From Bradyrhizobium septentrionale (lineage in GTDB: Bacteria; Pseudomonadota; Alphaproteobacteria; Rhizobiales; Xanthobacteraceae), in NCBI RefSeq assembly GCF_011516645.4, contig NZ_CP088285.1, positions 6,156,501 through 6,220,500 on the forward strand: a DNA stretch of 64,000 bases, written 5' to 3'. A program made the translations under genes and the position numbers. Below, in pieces: positions 36,131 through 44,332 of this stretch; the first letter of the stretch is position 1; each line of letters opens with the position of its first letter. Below the pieces are notes generated by a model. It was not told the DNA's origin and searched no databases. It was given only the letters and a program-made list of their open reading frames with translations.

Positions 36131-36622
36131 TTAATCGAGGTCCGCTAGACGGAAAATACCGTCGGCGGAGACCTCGGCCAGCGCGTCCGCGACGCGGCGC
36201 CCGGCGATGATGCGGTCCGGAACGATCTCGGCCAGCGGCACCAGCACGAAGGCGCGCTCGAACAGGCGCGGGTGCGGCAGCGTCAGTTCCGGCTTGTTCA
36301 GCGTGACGTCGTCATAGGCGATCAGGTCGAGGTCGAGGGTGCGCGGGCCCCAGCGCTGCTCGTTCTTTCGGTCGCGGCCGAACTTGGTTTCGATCTTGTG
36401 CAGCGTGAACAGCAGCGCATGCGGATCGAGGCTGGTCTCGATCTCGATGCAGGCATTGATGAAGCTGTCCTGCTGCTGATCGCCCCAGGGCGGCGTCGAA
36501 TAATCCGACGAGCGCGCCAACAGCGCGGCCTGCGTCATGCCGCAGATATTGGCGATCGCCTTGCGAAACGTCGCGCGGACGTCGCCGACATTGCCGCCGA
36601 GTGCGATCAGGACATCAGCCAT
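36131..36622 (-). CDS. folK: 2-amino-4-hydroxy-6-hydroxymethyldihydropteridine pyrophosphokinase
   Basis: A 163-aa HPPK that adds pyrophosphate from ATP to the pterin in folate synthesis. Motifs are ALGGNVGDVRATFRKAI at the start, SSDYSTPPWGDQQQDSFINA, and the signature WGPRTLDLDLIAYDDV with TLPHPRLFERAFVLVPLAE. It is the last gene of folP-folB-folK, starting 6 bp after folB. Typical length. Confidence 0.96.
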   Translation of the reverse strand: MADVLIALGGNVGDVRATFRKAIANICGMTQAALLARSSDYSTPPWGDQQQDSFINACIEIETSLDPHALLFTLHKIETKFGRDRKNEQRWGPRTLDLDLIAYDDVTLNKPELTLPHPRLFERAFVLVPLAEIVPDRIIAGRRVADALAEVSADGIFRLADLD

Positions 36623-36628
36623 CGGGGA

Positions 36629-37021
36629 TCACCCATGGGGCGGTGAATGCGGCGGCGGATGGCGCGAGCGGGTCAGCACCACGCCGACATCGTCGAAGAT
36701 CGCGGCGATCGGCGCATGCGGCTTGTGCACGGTGACCTTCACCGCCCTGACGCGCGGGAAGGTGGCCAGGATGTCGTCGGCCACCGCGCCGGCGGCGCGC
36801 TCGAGCAGCTTGTAATTGGTGTTCTTGAATGCCGAGGTCGCGGTCGCCACCACGTTGGAATAGGAGACCGTGTCGGAGAGGCGGTCGGTGCGCGAGGATT
36901 CCGAGAGGTCGGTGTAGAGCTCGAGATCGATCACGAAGCGCTGTCCGACCTCGGTCTCATGTTCCAACACACCATGGCGGGCATGGATGACGATCCCGGT
37001 GATGAAGATCGTGTCGGTCAT
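36629..37021 (-). CDS. folB: Dihydroneopterin aldolase
   Basis: A 130-aa DHNA that splits 7,8-dihydroneopterin. The motifs HARHGVLEHETEVGQRFVID, SDTVSYSNVV, LLERAAGAVADDIL and VTVHKPHAPI (catalytic-type Lys) are present. Its ATG overlaps the folP stop codon (ATGA at 37018-37021), coupling the two genes. Typical length for the family. Confidence 0.95.
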   Translation of the reverse strand: MTDTIFITGIVIHARHGVLEHETEVGQRFVIDLELYTDLSESSRTDRLSDTVSYSNVVATATSAFKNTNYKLLERAAGAVADDILATFPRVRAVKVTVHKPHAPIAAIFDDVGVVLTRSRHPPPHSPPHG

Positions 37022-37872
37022 TGCTGTCCCTTGATTGCTGCGGCCACCCGCAGCGCCTGAACGGTTTCCGCGACGTCATGCGCGCGGATGATGCGCGCGC
37101 CATTCTGCACGGCGATCAGGTGCGCGGCGATCGAGCCGCCGATCCGCTGTTGCGGCTCCGAGGGCACGACCGTGCTGATGAAGCGCTTGCGCGAGGCGCC
37201 GACCAGCACCGGCAGGCCGAAGCAGTCGAGCTCGGCAAGCCGCGCCAACGCCATCATGCTCTGCTCCGGCGTCTTGCCGAAACCGATGCCGGGATCGAGC
37301 ACGATCCGGTCGTCGGCAATGCCGGCACGCGCGGCAATCTCGAGCGAGCGTTCGAAGAAGGCGGTGATATCGCGCATGATGTCGATCGCCGGATCGGCCT
37401 GCTCGCGATTGTGCATGATGATCACGGGCACGCCGCGGGCGGCGACCAGCGGCGCCATGCCGGCATCGCGCTGCAGGCCCCAGACGTCGTTGGCGATCGC
37501 AGCGCCCTGGTCGAGCGCCCAGGCCACGACCTCCGATTTCATGCTGTCGATCGAGACCGGCACGCCGAGCGCGATCACCCCGGCCAGCACCGGCTTCAGC
37601 CGCGCCATTTCGGCATCGGCGGAGACCGGTTGCGAACCATAGGGACGGGTGGATTCCGCGCCGATGTCGATGATGTCGGCGCCCTCGGTGACCAGCCTGC
37701 GGGCCTGCGCCAGCGCCTGCTCGGGTGCGACGAACTGTCCGCCGTCGGAGAATGAATCCGGCGTCACGTTCAGGATGCCCATCACGGCCGGATAGGGCAT
37801 CGACAACAGCGCCGGCAGCACCGCTGATGCGGCTGTGCCGGCCCCCGCCGATGCTATGGGCTTGGTCGCCAT
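37018..37872 (-). CDS. folP: Dihydropteroate synthase
   Basis: A 284-aa TIM-barrel enzyme condensing p-aminobenzoate with the pterin pyrophosphate; target of sulfonamides. Motifs are MGILNVTPDSFSDGGQF, DIIDIGAESTRPYGSQPV, ANDVWGLQRDAGM, LDPGIGFGKTPEQSM and VGASRKRFI. ATG 37872 is the first ATG of the family-like sequence; the frame continues to a TTG at 37902. It leads the folP-folB-folK operon, whose promoter should lie in 37873-37959. Confidence 0.96.
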   Translation of the reverse strand: MATKPIASAGAGTAASAVLPALLSMPYPAVMGILNVTPDSFSDGGQFVAPEQALAQARRLVTEGADIIDIGAESTRPYGSQPVSADAEMARLKPVLAGVIALGVPVSIDSMKSEVVAWALDQGAAIANDVWGLQRDAGMAPLVAARGVPVIIMHNREQADPAIDIMRDITAFFERSLEIAARAGIADDRIVLDPGIGFGKTPEQSMMALARLAELDCFGLPVLVGASRKRFISTVVPSEPQQRIGGSIAAHLIAVQNGARIIRAHDVAETVQALRVAAAIKGQQ

Positions 37873-37959
37873 GCGGTGGCTTTGCGCTGACCGCAGCGGC
37901 AAGTCAAGATGTCGCAGGGATGCGTGGCGCGCGCGGCCGCGGGATGCCTTTAAGAAAGG

Positions 37960-38367
37960 CTAATAGGTGATTTTGGGAGGCAGCTTGCGTGCCTGCTCGA
38001 TCAGCAACTCGACCGATTTCTCCGACGGCATCACGCGGACGAGCTTCCGTCGCACATTGGCGTCCTTCATGCTCTGCGCCAGCCGCGACGGGTTGCGGTG
38101 GGCGAGCTCGCGCACCGTGGTGACGCCGGCTGCTCGGACCAGCCCGACCTTCGCCTTGCCCATGCCGGGAATCCGCATGTAGTCGGAGATGTTGGCCCAC
38201 TCGAGCAGTTGCTGTTCGCTGATCCCGGTCTTGGCGGACAGCTCCTTGCGTCCCTTGACGGTGCGGGCGGCTTCAAGCAGCGCTTCGGTCGTGCGGATAC
38301 CCTGCGATTTCAGTTTGTTGGCGCAATAGGCGGACAGGCCATCGATCTCGGAGAGGGGGTATGTCAT
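37960..38367 (-). CDS. DUF4332 domain-containing protein
   Basis: A 135-aa protein made of helix-hairpin-helix-like repeats. It begins LSEIDGLSAYCANKLKSQGI and continues with RTTEALLEAARTVKGRKELS. The second repeat is IPGMGKAKVGLVRAAGVTTV, followed by RELAHRNPSRLAQSMKDAN. This is the DUF4332 pattern, which resembles the HhH modules of DNA-binding proteins, but no activity is established. It starts at ATG 38367 and is a single gene, 87 bp from folP on the same strand. Confidence 0.82.
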   Translation of the reverse strand: MTYPLSEIDGLSAYCANKLKSQGIRTTEALLEAARTVKGRKELSAKTGISEQQLLEWANISDYMRIPGMGKAKVGLVRAAGVTTVRELAHRNPSRLAQSMKDANVRRKLVRVMPSEKSVELLIEQARKLPPKITY

Positions 38368-38423
38368 GATACTCGTATGCAGGTAGAAGGGAGCGCACGC
38401 GCAAAAGGCGTTGGGAAAATGCT

Positions 38424-38789
38424 TCAGGCGAACTGGCTGAGGCCCGGCGTCCCCGAGATGATCTCGCCCATTTGATCCGCTCCGATTTTGTCGCGGCCAA
38501 ACCTAAAAAGTTCACGCGCGACGTTCTGTATCTCACTCATGCTCAATCCGAGCGCCATCAGCCGGGTGCCGACGGCCATCAGCCCGCCACCCATCAACCG
38601 CGATAGACCACCGCTGTTGTTAGCGGTGGCAATTGCCGCTTCGGCGCCGGGGATTTGGTCGATCAGAGCCTGGACCTTGTCGGAAGGTCCCTCGTTACGG
38701 AGGAAACCCAGAACGATGCCGATGGTTTTTTCAGCGACAGCACCATCGATGCCGGCCTTCGCGGCCAGCCGTCCAACCAATTCGTCCAT
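38424..38789 (-). CDS. Small helical protein, function unknown
   Basis: A 121-aa protein that begins MDELVGRLAAKAGIDGAVAE. It has an N-terminal helical domain resembling DUF2267/DUF2780-type small domains (KTIGIVLGFLRNEGPSDKVQ, ALIDQIPGAEAAIAT). A glycine-rich turn follows (NNSGGLSRLMGGGLMAVG), then a C-terminal helix pair (MSEIQNVARELFRFGRDKIG). ATG 38789 has GGCGGGG upstream. No signal peptide. The family assignment is only a resemblance. It is in the same orientation as the DUF4332 gene, 56 bp upstream of it. Confidence 0.65.
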   Translation of the reverse strand: MDELVGRLAAKAGIDGAVAEKTIGIVLGFLRNEGPSDKVQALIDQIPGAEAAIATANNSGGLSRLMGGGLMAVGTRLMALGLSMSEIQNVARELFRFGRDKIGADQMGEIISGTPGLSQFA

Positions 38790-39143
38790 ATTGCCCCGCC
38801 TCAACCGGCTTTAGCCGGATCGTTCTTGAGGATTTATCTTGAGCGCCTGTGTCACGAAATTCAAGCGATCCGCGCATTTCAGTTCGTTTTCTTTTTCGAT
38901 CGCGCCGTGACTGTTGCCTCGCTGCAAGAGTGAGCGGCGGATTCACACTATCTTGTCGCAATGCGCAATGCCTTTCGTCACTTGGCCGGGAATAAAGTAT
39001 GAGGAACTGGTGAAGCGACGATGTACGTCGGTACGCGTCGATGGTTTCAATCGACCTGCAAGATGCAATATGATGGCATAGGTTCGACACATCGAACCGG
39101 GTTCGACATCGAACCAATCTAATCTGCGCGAAGAGGCGAAGCG
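38790..39143. other. Divergent regulatory gap upstream of the HerA-like ATPase gene
   Basis: No gene is seen in 354 bp. The part near the ATPase gene contains an array of four GGTTCGA/TCGAACC half-sites (listed separately) and, further up, TCGAT...ATCGA (about 39037-39053). Confidence 0.5.
39081..39115. promoter_or_regulatory. Overlapping palindromes of GGTTCGA half-sites upstream of the HerA-like gene
   Basis: GGTTCGA-caca-TCGAACC (39081-39098) is followed by GGTTCGA-ca-TCGAACC (39100-39115). The inner half-sites also form TCGAACC-g-GGTTCGA (39092-39106). The array ends 28 bp before the ATG at 39144, where it would overlap a promoter, so a repressor role is the simplest inference. Confidence 0.55.
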
Positions 39144-40769
39144 ATGGCGACCTCCGACAACACATTGGCCGATACGGACGAGAAGATTTTTATCGGCAAG
39201 GGCGAGGAGACCGCGTGGCTGACGCTGGCGCTGGCCAACCGGCATGGCCTTGTCACCGGCGCAACCGGAACCGGCAAGACCGTCTCGCTGCAAGTCATGG
39301 CCGAAGGATTTGCGCGCGCCGGCGTTCCGGTTTTCGCAGCCGACATCAAGGGCGATCTCTCCGGTATCTCCGAAGCCGGCGAGGCCAAGGACTTCATCGT
39401 CAAACGCGCCAAGGACATGGGGCTGACGTTCCAGCCGGATCAGTTCTCGACCGTGTTCTGGGACGTGTTCGGCGAGCAGGGCCATCCGGTGCGCGCCACC
39501 GTCACCGAGATGGGACCGCTGTTGCTGTCGCGGATGCTCGACCTGAACGATGTGCAGGAGGGCGTGCTCAATGTCGCCTTCCGCGTCGCCGACGAGAACG
39601 GCCTCACGCTGATCGACATGAAGGATCTGCGTGCGCTTCTGGATGCGATCGCGCCCGACGGCAGCAAGAAGGCTGCCGACGACGAGGAAGATCCGCTGGC
39701 GCCGATCCGCAAGGCGGCCCAGAGCTACGGCAATGTCTCCAAGGCGACGGTCGGAACGATCCAGCGTCAGCTCCTGGTGCTCGAGAACCAGGGCGGCGCG
39801 AAGTTCTTCGGCGAGCCGGCGCTGACGCTGAAGGATTTCATGCGCACCGACCGCGACGGCCGCGGCATGGTTAACATCCTCGTCGCCGACAAGCTGATGC
39901 AGAGCCCGCGGCTTTACGCCACGTTCCTGCTCTGGATGCTCTCGGAATTGTTCGAGGAATTGCCGGAGGCGGGCGACCTGCCGAAGCCGAAGCTGGTGTT
40001 CTTCTTCGACGAGGCGCATCTGTTGTTCACCGACGCGCCGAAGGCGCTGATGGACAAGATCGAGCAGGTGGTGCGTCTGATCCGTTCCAAGGGCGTCGGT
40101 GTCTATTTCGTCACGCAGAATCCGATTGACGTGCCGGAGAAGGTGCTGGCGCAGCTCGGCAACCGTGTGCAGCACGCGCTGCGCGCCTTCACGCCGCGCG
40201 ACCAGAAGGCGGTCGCCGCGGCCGCCCAGACCTTTCGCCCCAATCCGAAGCTCGACACCGCGCGGGTGATCATGGAGCTCGCCAAGGGCGAGGCGCTGGT
40301 GTCGTTCCTCGAAGGCGGCGGCACGCCGTCGATGGTCGAGCGCATCATGGTGCGGCCGCCGTCGGCACGGATCGGGCCGATCACGCCGGAGGAGCGCAAG
40401 GCGATCATGGATGCGAGCCCGGTGAAGGGCAAATACGACACCGCTGTTGACGCCGAATCCGCCTACGAGATCATCCAGAAGCGGCTTGCCGGGACGGCGG
40501 CTGCGCCGGCGGATGGTGGCGATGGCGGCGGAGGGGGCGGCATCCTCGGCCAGATCGGCTCGATCGCGGCCACGATCTTCGGCACCAATGTCAAGCGCGG
40601 CCGGCTCTCGACCGGACAGGTGATCGCGCGCAACGTCACGCGCTCGGTGACCGACAAGGTGATCGGCGGCGTGGTCGCCGATCTCGGCAAGTCGGTCGGC
40701 GGTTCGGTCGGCGGGTCGATCGGCCGCGCCCTGGTGCGCGGTGCGCTCGGCGGAATTCTGCGCCGATAG
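39144..40769 (+). CDS. HerA-like/DUF853 (YjgR) P-loop ATPase
   Basis: A 541-aa ATPase of the HerA/FtsK superfamily, DUF853 branch. Walker A GATGTGKT is at residues 39-46 and Walker B LVFFFDEAHLL near residues 283-293. Supporting blocks are FAADIKGDLSGISEAG, VFWDVFGEQGHPVRATVTEM, GVGVYFVTQNPIDVPEKVLA and LGNRVQHALRAFTPRDQKAV. The glycine-rich C-terminus (GGDGGGGGGILGQIGSI) carries a hydrophobic stretch GGSVGGSIGRALVRG. Proteins of this branch are predicted nucleic-acid translocases with unproven roles. Ribosome site GAGG upstream of ATG 39144. It stands alone, so no operon partner hints at its job. Confidence 0.9.
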   Translation: MATSDNTLADTDEKIFIGKGEETAWLTLALANRHGLVTGATGTGKTVSLQVMAEGFARAGVPVFAADIKGDLSGISEAGEAKDFIVKRAKDMGLTFQPDQFSTVFWDVFGEQGHPVRATVTEMGPLLLSRMLDLNDVQEGVLNVAFRVADENGLTLIDMKDLRALLDAIAPDGSKKAADDEEDPLAPIRKAAQSYGNVSKATVGTIQRQLLVLENQGGAKFFGEPALTLKDFMRTDRDGRGMVNILVADKLMQSPRLYATFLLWMLSELFEELPEAGDLPKPKLVFFFDEAHLLFTDAPKALMDKIEQVVRLIRSKGVGVYFVTQNPIDVPEKVLAQLGNRVQHALRAFTPRDQKAVAAAAQTFRPNPKLDTARVIMELAKGEALVSFLEGGGTPSMVERIMVRPPSARIGPITPEERKAIMDASPVKGKYDTAVDAESAYEIIQKRLAGTAAAPADGGDGGGGGGILGQIGSIAATIFGTNVKRGRLSTGQVIARNVTRSVTDKVIGGVVADLGKSVGGSVGGSIGRALVRGALGGILRR

Positions 40770-40865
40770 CGTCGCGGCGCTCCGCGTGGGGCGGGCGAGC
40801 GGCTTTGCCTTAGGCGGCCGGCGCGCTACAAGTTGGCGCAACGTCCAACCAATAGGATATCCGCG

Positions 40866-42266
40866 ATGTCCAATGCCAAGCTGCAGCCCGTCCTCGACCG
40901 CATCGACGCCGATTTCGACAACAGTCTGGAGCGGCTGTTCACGCTCCTGCGGATCAAATCGATCTCGGCCGATCCGGCCTTCGCCAATGACTGCAAGGCG
41001 GCCGCCGATCATCTCGCCAAGGATATCGCAACCCTCGGCTTCAAGACCGAGGTGCGGCCGACGGCGGGCCATCCGGCCGTGGTCGGCAAGCTGAACGGCT
41101 CGACCGACGGCCGTCCGCATGTGCTGTTCTACGGCCATTACGACGTGCAGCCGGTCGATCCCCTGAATCTCTGGCACCGTCCGCCGTTCGAGCCTGTGGT
41201 GACCGACCATGCCGACGGGCGCAAGATCATTGTTGCGCGCGGTGCCGAGGACGACAAGGGACAACTGATGACCTTTGTCGAGGCATGCCGCGCCTGGAAG
41301 AACGTGACGGGATCGCTGCCGGTCGACATCACCATCGTCATCGAGGGCGAGGAGGAAATCGGCTCGAAGAATTTCGTGCCGTTCCTGGAGGCGAACAAGG
41401 ATGACCTCAAGGCCGACTTCGCACTGGTCTGCGACACCGGCATGTGGGACCCCAACACGCCGGCGATCACCACCTCGCTGCGCGGCCTGGTCTATGACGA
41501 GGTCAAGATCAAGGCCGCCAATCGCGACCTGCATTCCGGCGTGTTCGGCGGCGGCGCGCAGAACCCGATCCGCGTGCTGACGCGGATCCTCGGCGGCCTG
41601 CATGACGAGAACGGCCACATCACCATTCCCGGCTTCTATGACGGCGTGAAGGATCTGCCGCCGGACATTCTGGCGCAGTGGAAGCAGCTCAATTTGACGC
41701 CGGACAGTTTCCTCAAGCCGATCGGCCTCGCGCTGCCGGCCGGCGAAAAGGACCGGCTCCTGATCGAGCAGGTCTCCTCGCGCCCGACCTGCGACATCAA
41801 CGGCATCATCGGCGGCTACACCGGCGAGGGCTCGAAGACGGTGATCCCGGCCGAGGCGTCGGCGAAAGTCTCGTTCCGCCTGGTCGAGGGACAGAATCCC
41901 GAGAAGATCCGCCAGGCGTTCCGCGATTACGTGAAGGCGCGCGTGCCGGCGGACTGCAAGGCCGAGTTCACCGATCATTCCTCAGCGCCGGCGATCGCGC
42001 TCGACTGGAACATGAAGCCGCTCGCGGCCGCCCGCCGCGCGCTGACCGATGAATGGGGCAAGGAGGCGCTGCTGGTCGGCTCCGGCGCCTCGATCCCGAT
42101 CGTCGCCGACTTCAAGCGCACGCTCGGCCTCGACAGCGTGCTGGTCGGCTTCGGGCTCGACGACGACAACATCCATTCGCCGAACGAGAAGTACGACCTC
42201 AAGAGCTACCACAAGGGCATCCGCTCCTGGGCGCGGATTCTGGCGGCGTTCGCCGACGCCAAATAG
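40866..42266 (+). CDS. M20-family dipeptidase/metallopeptidase
   Basis: A 466-aa zinc-dependent M20 (carnosinase-like) peptidase. Metal and catalytic motifs are VLFYGHYDVQPVD, ARGAEDDKGQ, VIEGEEEIGSKN (catalytic Glu) and ANRDLHSGVFGG, which opens the dimerisation domain. The C-terminal part has ASIPIVADFKRTLGLDSVLV and DDDNIHSPNEKYDL with the last zinc His. ATG 40866 has AGGA upstream. No signal peptide, so it acts in the cytoplasm. A strong terminator follows. Confidence 0.93.
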   Translation: MSNAKLQPVLDRIDADFDNSLERLFTLLRIKSISADPAFANDCKAAADHLAKDIATLGFKTEVRPTAGHPAVVGKLNGSTDGRPHVLFYGHYDVQPVDPLNLWHRPPFEPVVTDHADGRKIIVARGAEDDKGQLMTFVEACRAWKNVTGSLPVDITIVIEGEEEIGSKNFVPFLEANKDDLKADFALVCDTGMWDPNTPAITTSLRGLVYDEVKIKAANRDLHSGVFGGGAQNPIRVLTRILGGLHDENGHITIPGFYDGVKDLPPDILAQWKQLNLTPDSFLKPIGLALPAGEKDRLLIEQVSSRPTCDINGIIGGYTGEGSKTVIPAEASAKVSFRLVEGQNPEKIRQAFRDYVKARVPADCKAEFTDHSSAPAIALDWNMKPLAAARRALTDEWGKEALLVGSGASIPIVADFKRTLGLDSVLVGFGLDDDNIHSPNEKYDLKSYHKGIRSWARILAAFADAK

Positions 42267-42285
42267 CGCGAGGCGCCCCGCACGT

Positions 42286-42316
42286 AAAAACGCCGCCCGG
42301 AATTGGGCGGCGTTTT
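42286..42316. terminator. Bidirectional intrinsic terminator
   Basis: AAAAACGCCGCCC / GGGCGGCGTTTT with a 6-base loop (GGAATT) between the convergent M20 peptidase and class II aldolase genes. The A-tract on one side and T-tract on the other allow termination in both directions. Confidence 0.85.
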
Positions 42317-42371
42317 GATTCCGAACGTGCAGAGGGTGTTGGCGAACAGTTTACCCGAAGATTGTGAAATT

Positions 42372-43151
42372 TCAATCGCGGTAGCCGGGGTTCACCCGGT
42401 CGAGCTTGCGCAGCAGCGGCGGCCAGACGAGCTGGGTCGAACGCAGTTCGGCGCGGTCCGGGTTGGACAAGAGCTCGGTGTTCTTGTCGATCGCCTCCGC
42501 CTCGACCGGATAGGCGATCGGGCCAAGTGCGCGGGTCGCCACTTGCATCGAGCAGGCACGCTCCAAATGGTACATCCGCTCGAAGGCGGAGGCGACCGAG
42601 CGGCCGACCGTCAGCGTGCCGTGATTGCGCAGCAGCATGTGGTTCTTGCCGCCGAGATCGCGCTGCAGGCGCGGGCGCTCGTCGTGATCGAGCGCGATGC
42701 CTTCATAGTCGTGATAGGCGAGGTCGTGGGTGACGAGCTGCGCGGTCTGGTTCAGCGGCAGCAGTCCCTCCGGGCTCGACGACACCGCGGTGCCGTCGAC
42801 GGTGTGCAGATGGAGCACGCAGCCGGCGTCCTCGCGCACCTCGTGGATCGCCGAATGGATGGTGAAGCCGGCCGGGTTGATGCTGTAGTCGCTCTGCGAG
42901 AGCTGGTTGCCGTCGAGGTCGACCTTGACCAGGCTGGAGGCGGTGATCTCGTCGAACATCAGACCGTAGGGGTTGATCAGGAAGTGATGCTCGGGTCCGG
43001 GCACGCGGGCCGAAATGTGGGTATCGACCAGATCGTCCCAGCCGTAGAGCGCGACCAGCCGGTAGCAGGCGGCGAGATTGATCCGCTGTTGCCACTCCGC
43101 GTCCGTCATGCCGGACGGAATTTCCTTCAAGCGTGCTTCGGCCGGCGACAT
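42372..43151 (-). CDS. Class II aldolase/adducin family protein
   Basis: A 259-aa member of the class II aldolase fold (fuculose-phosphate aldolase and adducin head group). It opens with AACYRLVALYGWDDLVDTHI and SARVPGPEHHFLINPYGLMF. Zinc-type motifs are FTIHSAIHEVREDAGCVLHL with His-x-His in LHLHTVDG and the later LLRNHGTLTVG. The substrate cannot be deduced; many such proteins act on small hydroxy-acids. It is the last of three genes downstream of the divergent LysR regulator, after the CMD-family gene with an 81-bp gap. Confidence 0.9.
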   Translation of the reverse strand: MSPAEARLKEIPSGMTDAEWQQRINLAACYRLVALYGWDDLVDTHISARVPGPEHHFLINPYGLMFDEITASSLVKVDLDGNQLSQSDYSINPAGFTIHSAIHEVREDAGCVLHLHTVDGTAVSSSPEGLLPLNQTAQLVTHDLAYHDYEGIALDHDERPRLQRDLGGKNHMLLRNHGTLTVGRSVASAFERMYHLERACSMQVATRALGPIAYPVEAEAIDKNTELLSNPDRAELRSTQLVWPPLLRKLDRVNPGYRD

Positions 43152-43232
43152 GTGGGGTCTCCCGTGAATACTGCTTCTCTGGGAAGGATAGCCCCGTGTG
43201 CTTTCCCCAGCAAGGCACGGGCGGGGTGGCAG

Positions 43233-43760
43233 TCATGCGTCGGCAGCGTTTTGCGCGGAATGTGCGAGATTGTTGACGAAGTTCGCCAGCATGTTCGCGC
43301 CGATCACCGTAGCGATCTCGACGATCTCGGCGTTGCCGAATCCCGCGTCGCGGACGGCCGCGAACTCCACGGCATCGACACCGCCGCGCGCAGCAATCAC
43401 GGCCTTGGTGAACCGCAAGACCGCGGCCGCAGCCCGGTCCCGCGAGCCGAATGCTGTTGCCGCATCGAGCTCCTGATCGCTGACGTCGGCGCAACGCGCA
43501 AGGTGGCGGTGGTTGACAAGGCAGGAGTTGCAACCGTTTGTGTTGGCGACCGCAATGGCGATCCGTTCGCGCAAGGCTGCCGGCAGCACTCCGCCCTTCA
43601 AGGCGGCGCGCAGTGCGAGGTAGCCGTGCAGGGCCGCCCGCGAATGCGAGAGCACGCGCATCAGGTCAGGCAGGAAACCCAACTCCCGCTCGATCACCGC
43701 AATGGATATTGCGCTGTCGCCCGTCAGTCTCTCGATAGCGAGGGGCTTCAGATCAGACAT
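43233..43760 (-). CDS. Carboxymuconolactone decarboxylase/AhpD-like protein
   Basis: A 175-aa helical protein with the AhpD-type redox motif NGCNSCLVNHRH (C-x2-C followed by His two turns later), so it probably reduces peroxides or disulfides instead of decarboxylating. Other blocks are ELGFLPDLMRVLSHSRAALH, REAIAIAVANTN-like (RERIAIAVANTNGCNSC) and FTKAVIAARGGVD. ATG 43760 is the family-like start. It is 52 bp after the DUF1330 gene and upstream of the aldolase, likely in one transcript. Confidence 0.88.
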   Translation of the reverse strand: MSDLKPLAIERLTGDSAISIAVIERELGFLPDLMRVLSHSRAALHGYLALRAALKGGVLPAALRERIAIAVANTNGCNSCLVNHRHLARCADVSDQELDAATAFGSRDRAAAAVLRFTKAVIAARGGVDAVEFAAVRDAGFGNAEIVEIATVIGANMLANFVNNLAHSAQNAADA

Positions 43761-43812
43761 TGTGCTGCTCCCGCGCAACGGGGCCGTCTGGTCGACGGCC
43801 CCCGGATCATCG

Positions 43813-44220
43813 TCAGCTGGCCGGCGGCTTGCAGGCCGAGCAGCCCTCGACAATGAAGGACCGGAAGTTCGAGGCTTTGTCGCGGATCGCCGCGAGCTCC
43901 GCTTGCTCAGGCGCATCGTGCCAAGCCTGCGCCTTCGCCAGGCTGTCGAAGAGATAGATCGTAATACGATGCGGCAGCGGAGTTCCGGCGACGGCTTCGG
44001 CCTTCCCGCCGCGCGCTAGGAAGCGGCCGCCGAATTTGTCGATCAGTTCGCCCTGCCGCTTGGCGTAAGTGGCAAAGCCCGCCTGATCGGTCACGTCGAC
44101 CTCGTTGACGACATAGGCGGGCGCAGAAGCCGTGCCTTGTGCGTGCAGGCCGGACAACGCGAGGAAGCCGAGGCTCACGGCCGCGGAAGTGACGCACGCG
44201 AATTTCGAAGTCGGTGTCAT
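43813..44220 (-). CDS. Exported DUF1330 family protein
   Basis: A 135-aa protein with a signal peptide (CVTSAAVSLGFLALSGLHAQG) and a DUF1330 ferredoxin-like domain. The domain reads AYVVNEVDVTDQAGFATYAK, RFLARGGKAEAVAG, RITIYLFDSLAKAQAWHDAP and AIRDKASNFRSFIVEG. Function unknown; the fold is shared with small monooxygenase-like proteins. The C-terminus has two cysteines (GCSAC). It is the first gene after the divergent LysR gene, so it is probably the main target of that regulator. Confidence 0.85.
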   Translation of the reverse strand: MTPTSKFACVTSAAVSLGFLALSGLHAQGTASAPAYVVNEVDVTDQAGFATYAKRQGELIDKFGGRFLARGGKAEAVAGTPLPHRITIYLFDSLAKAQAWHDAPEQAELAAIRDKASNFRSFIVEGCSACKPPAS

Positions 44221-44305
44221 GGCGGTCTCCGTCGAGAGGGGCGAGCATGTTGGTGCTCAACGGCCGTCACCTTGGTGCCACAGGGCTATAATCAGAATGG
44301 CGAAA

Positions 44306-44322
44306 TATCGCATAGGGGTATA
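44306..44322. promoter_or_regulatory. LysR-type T-N11-A box
   Basis: TAT-N11-ATA (TATCGCATAGGGGTATA) lies 11 bp before the LysR ATG in the divergent spacer. Two TATAAT hexamers (near 44287 and 44319) flank it. This placement suits autoregulation plus control of the DUF1330 operon. Confidence 0.45.
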
Positions 44323-44332
44323 ATAATATCTG

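Noticed and set aside
38943..41978. 1011-codon minus-strand ORF antisense to the HerA-like and M20 genes
   Set aside because: Shadow frame: no domain, and both sense genes have full catalytic motifs.
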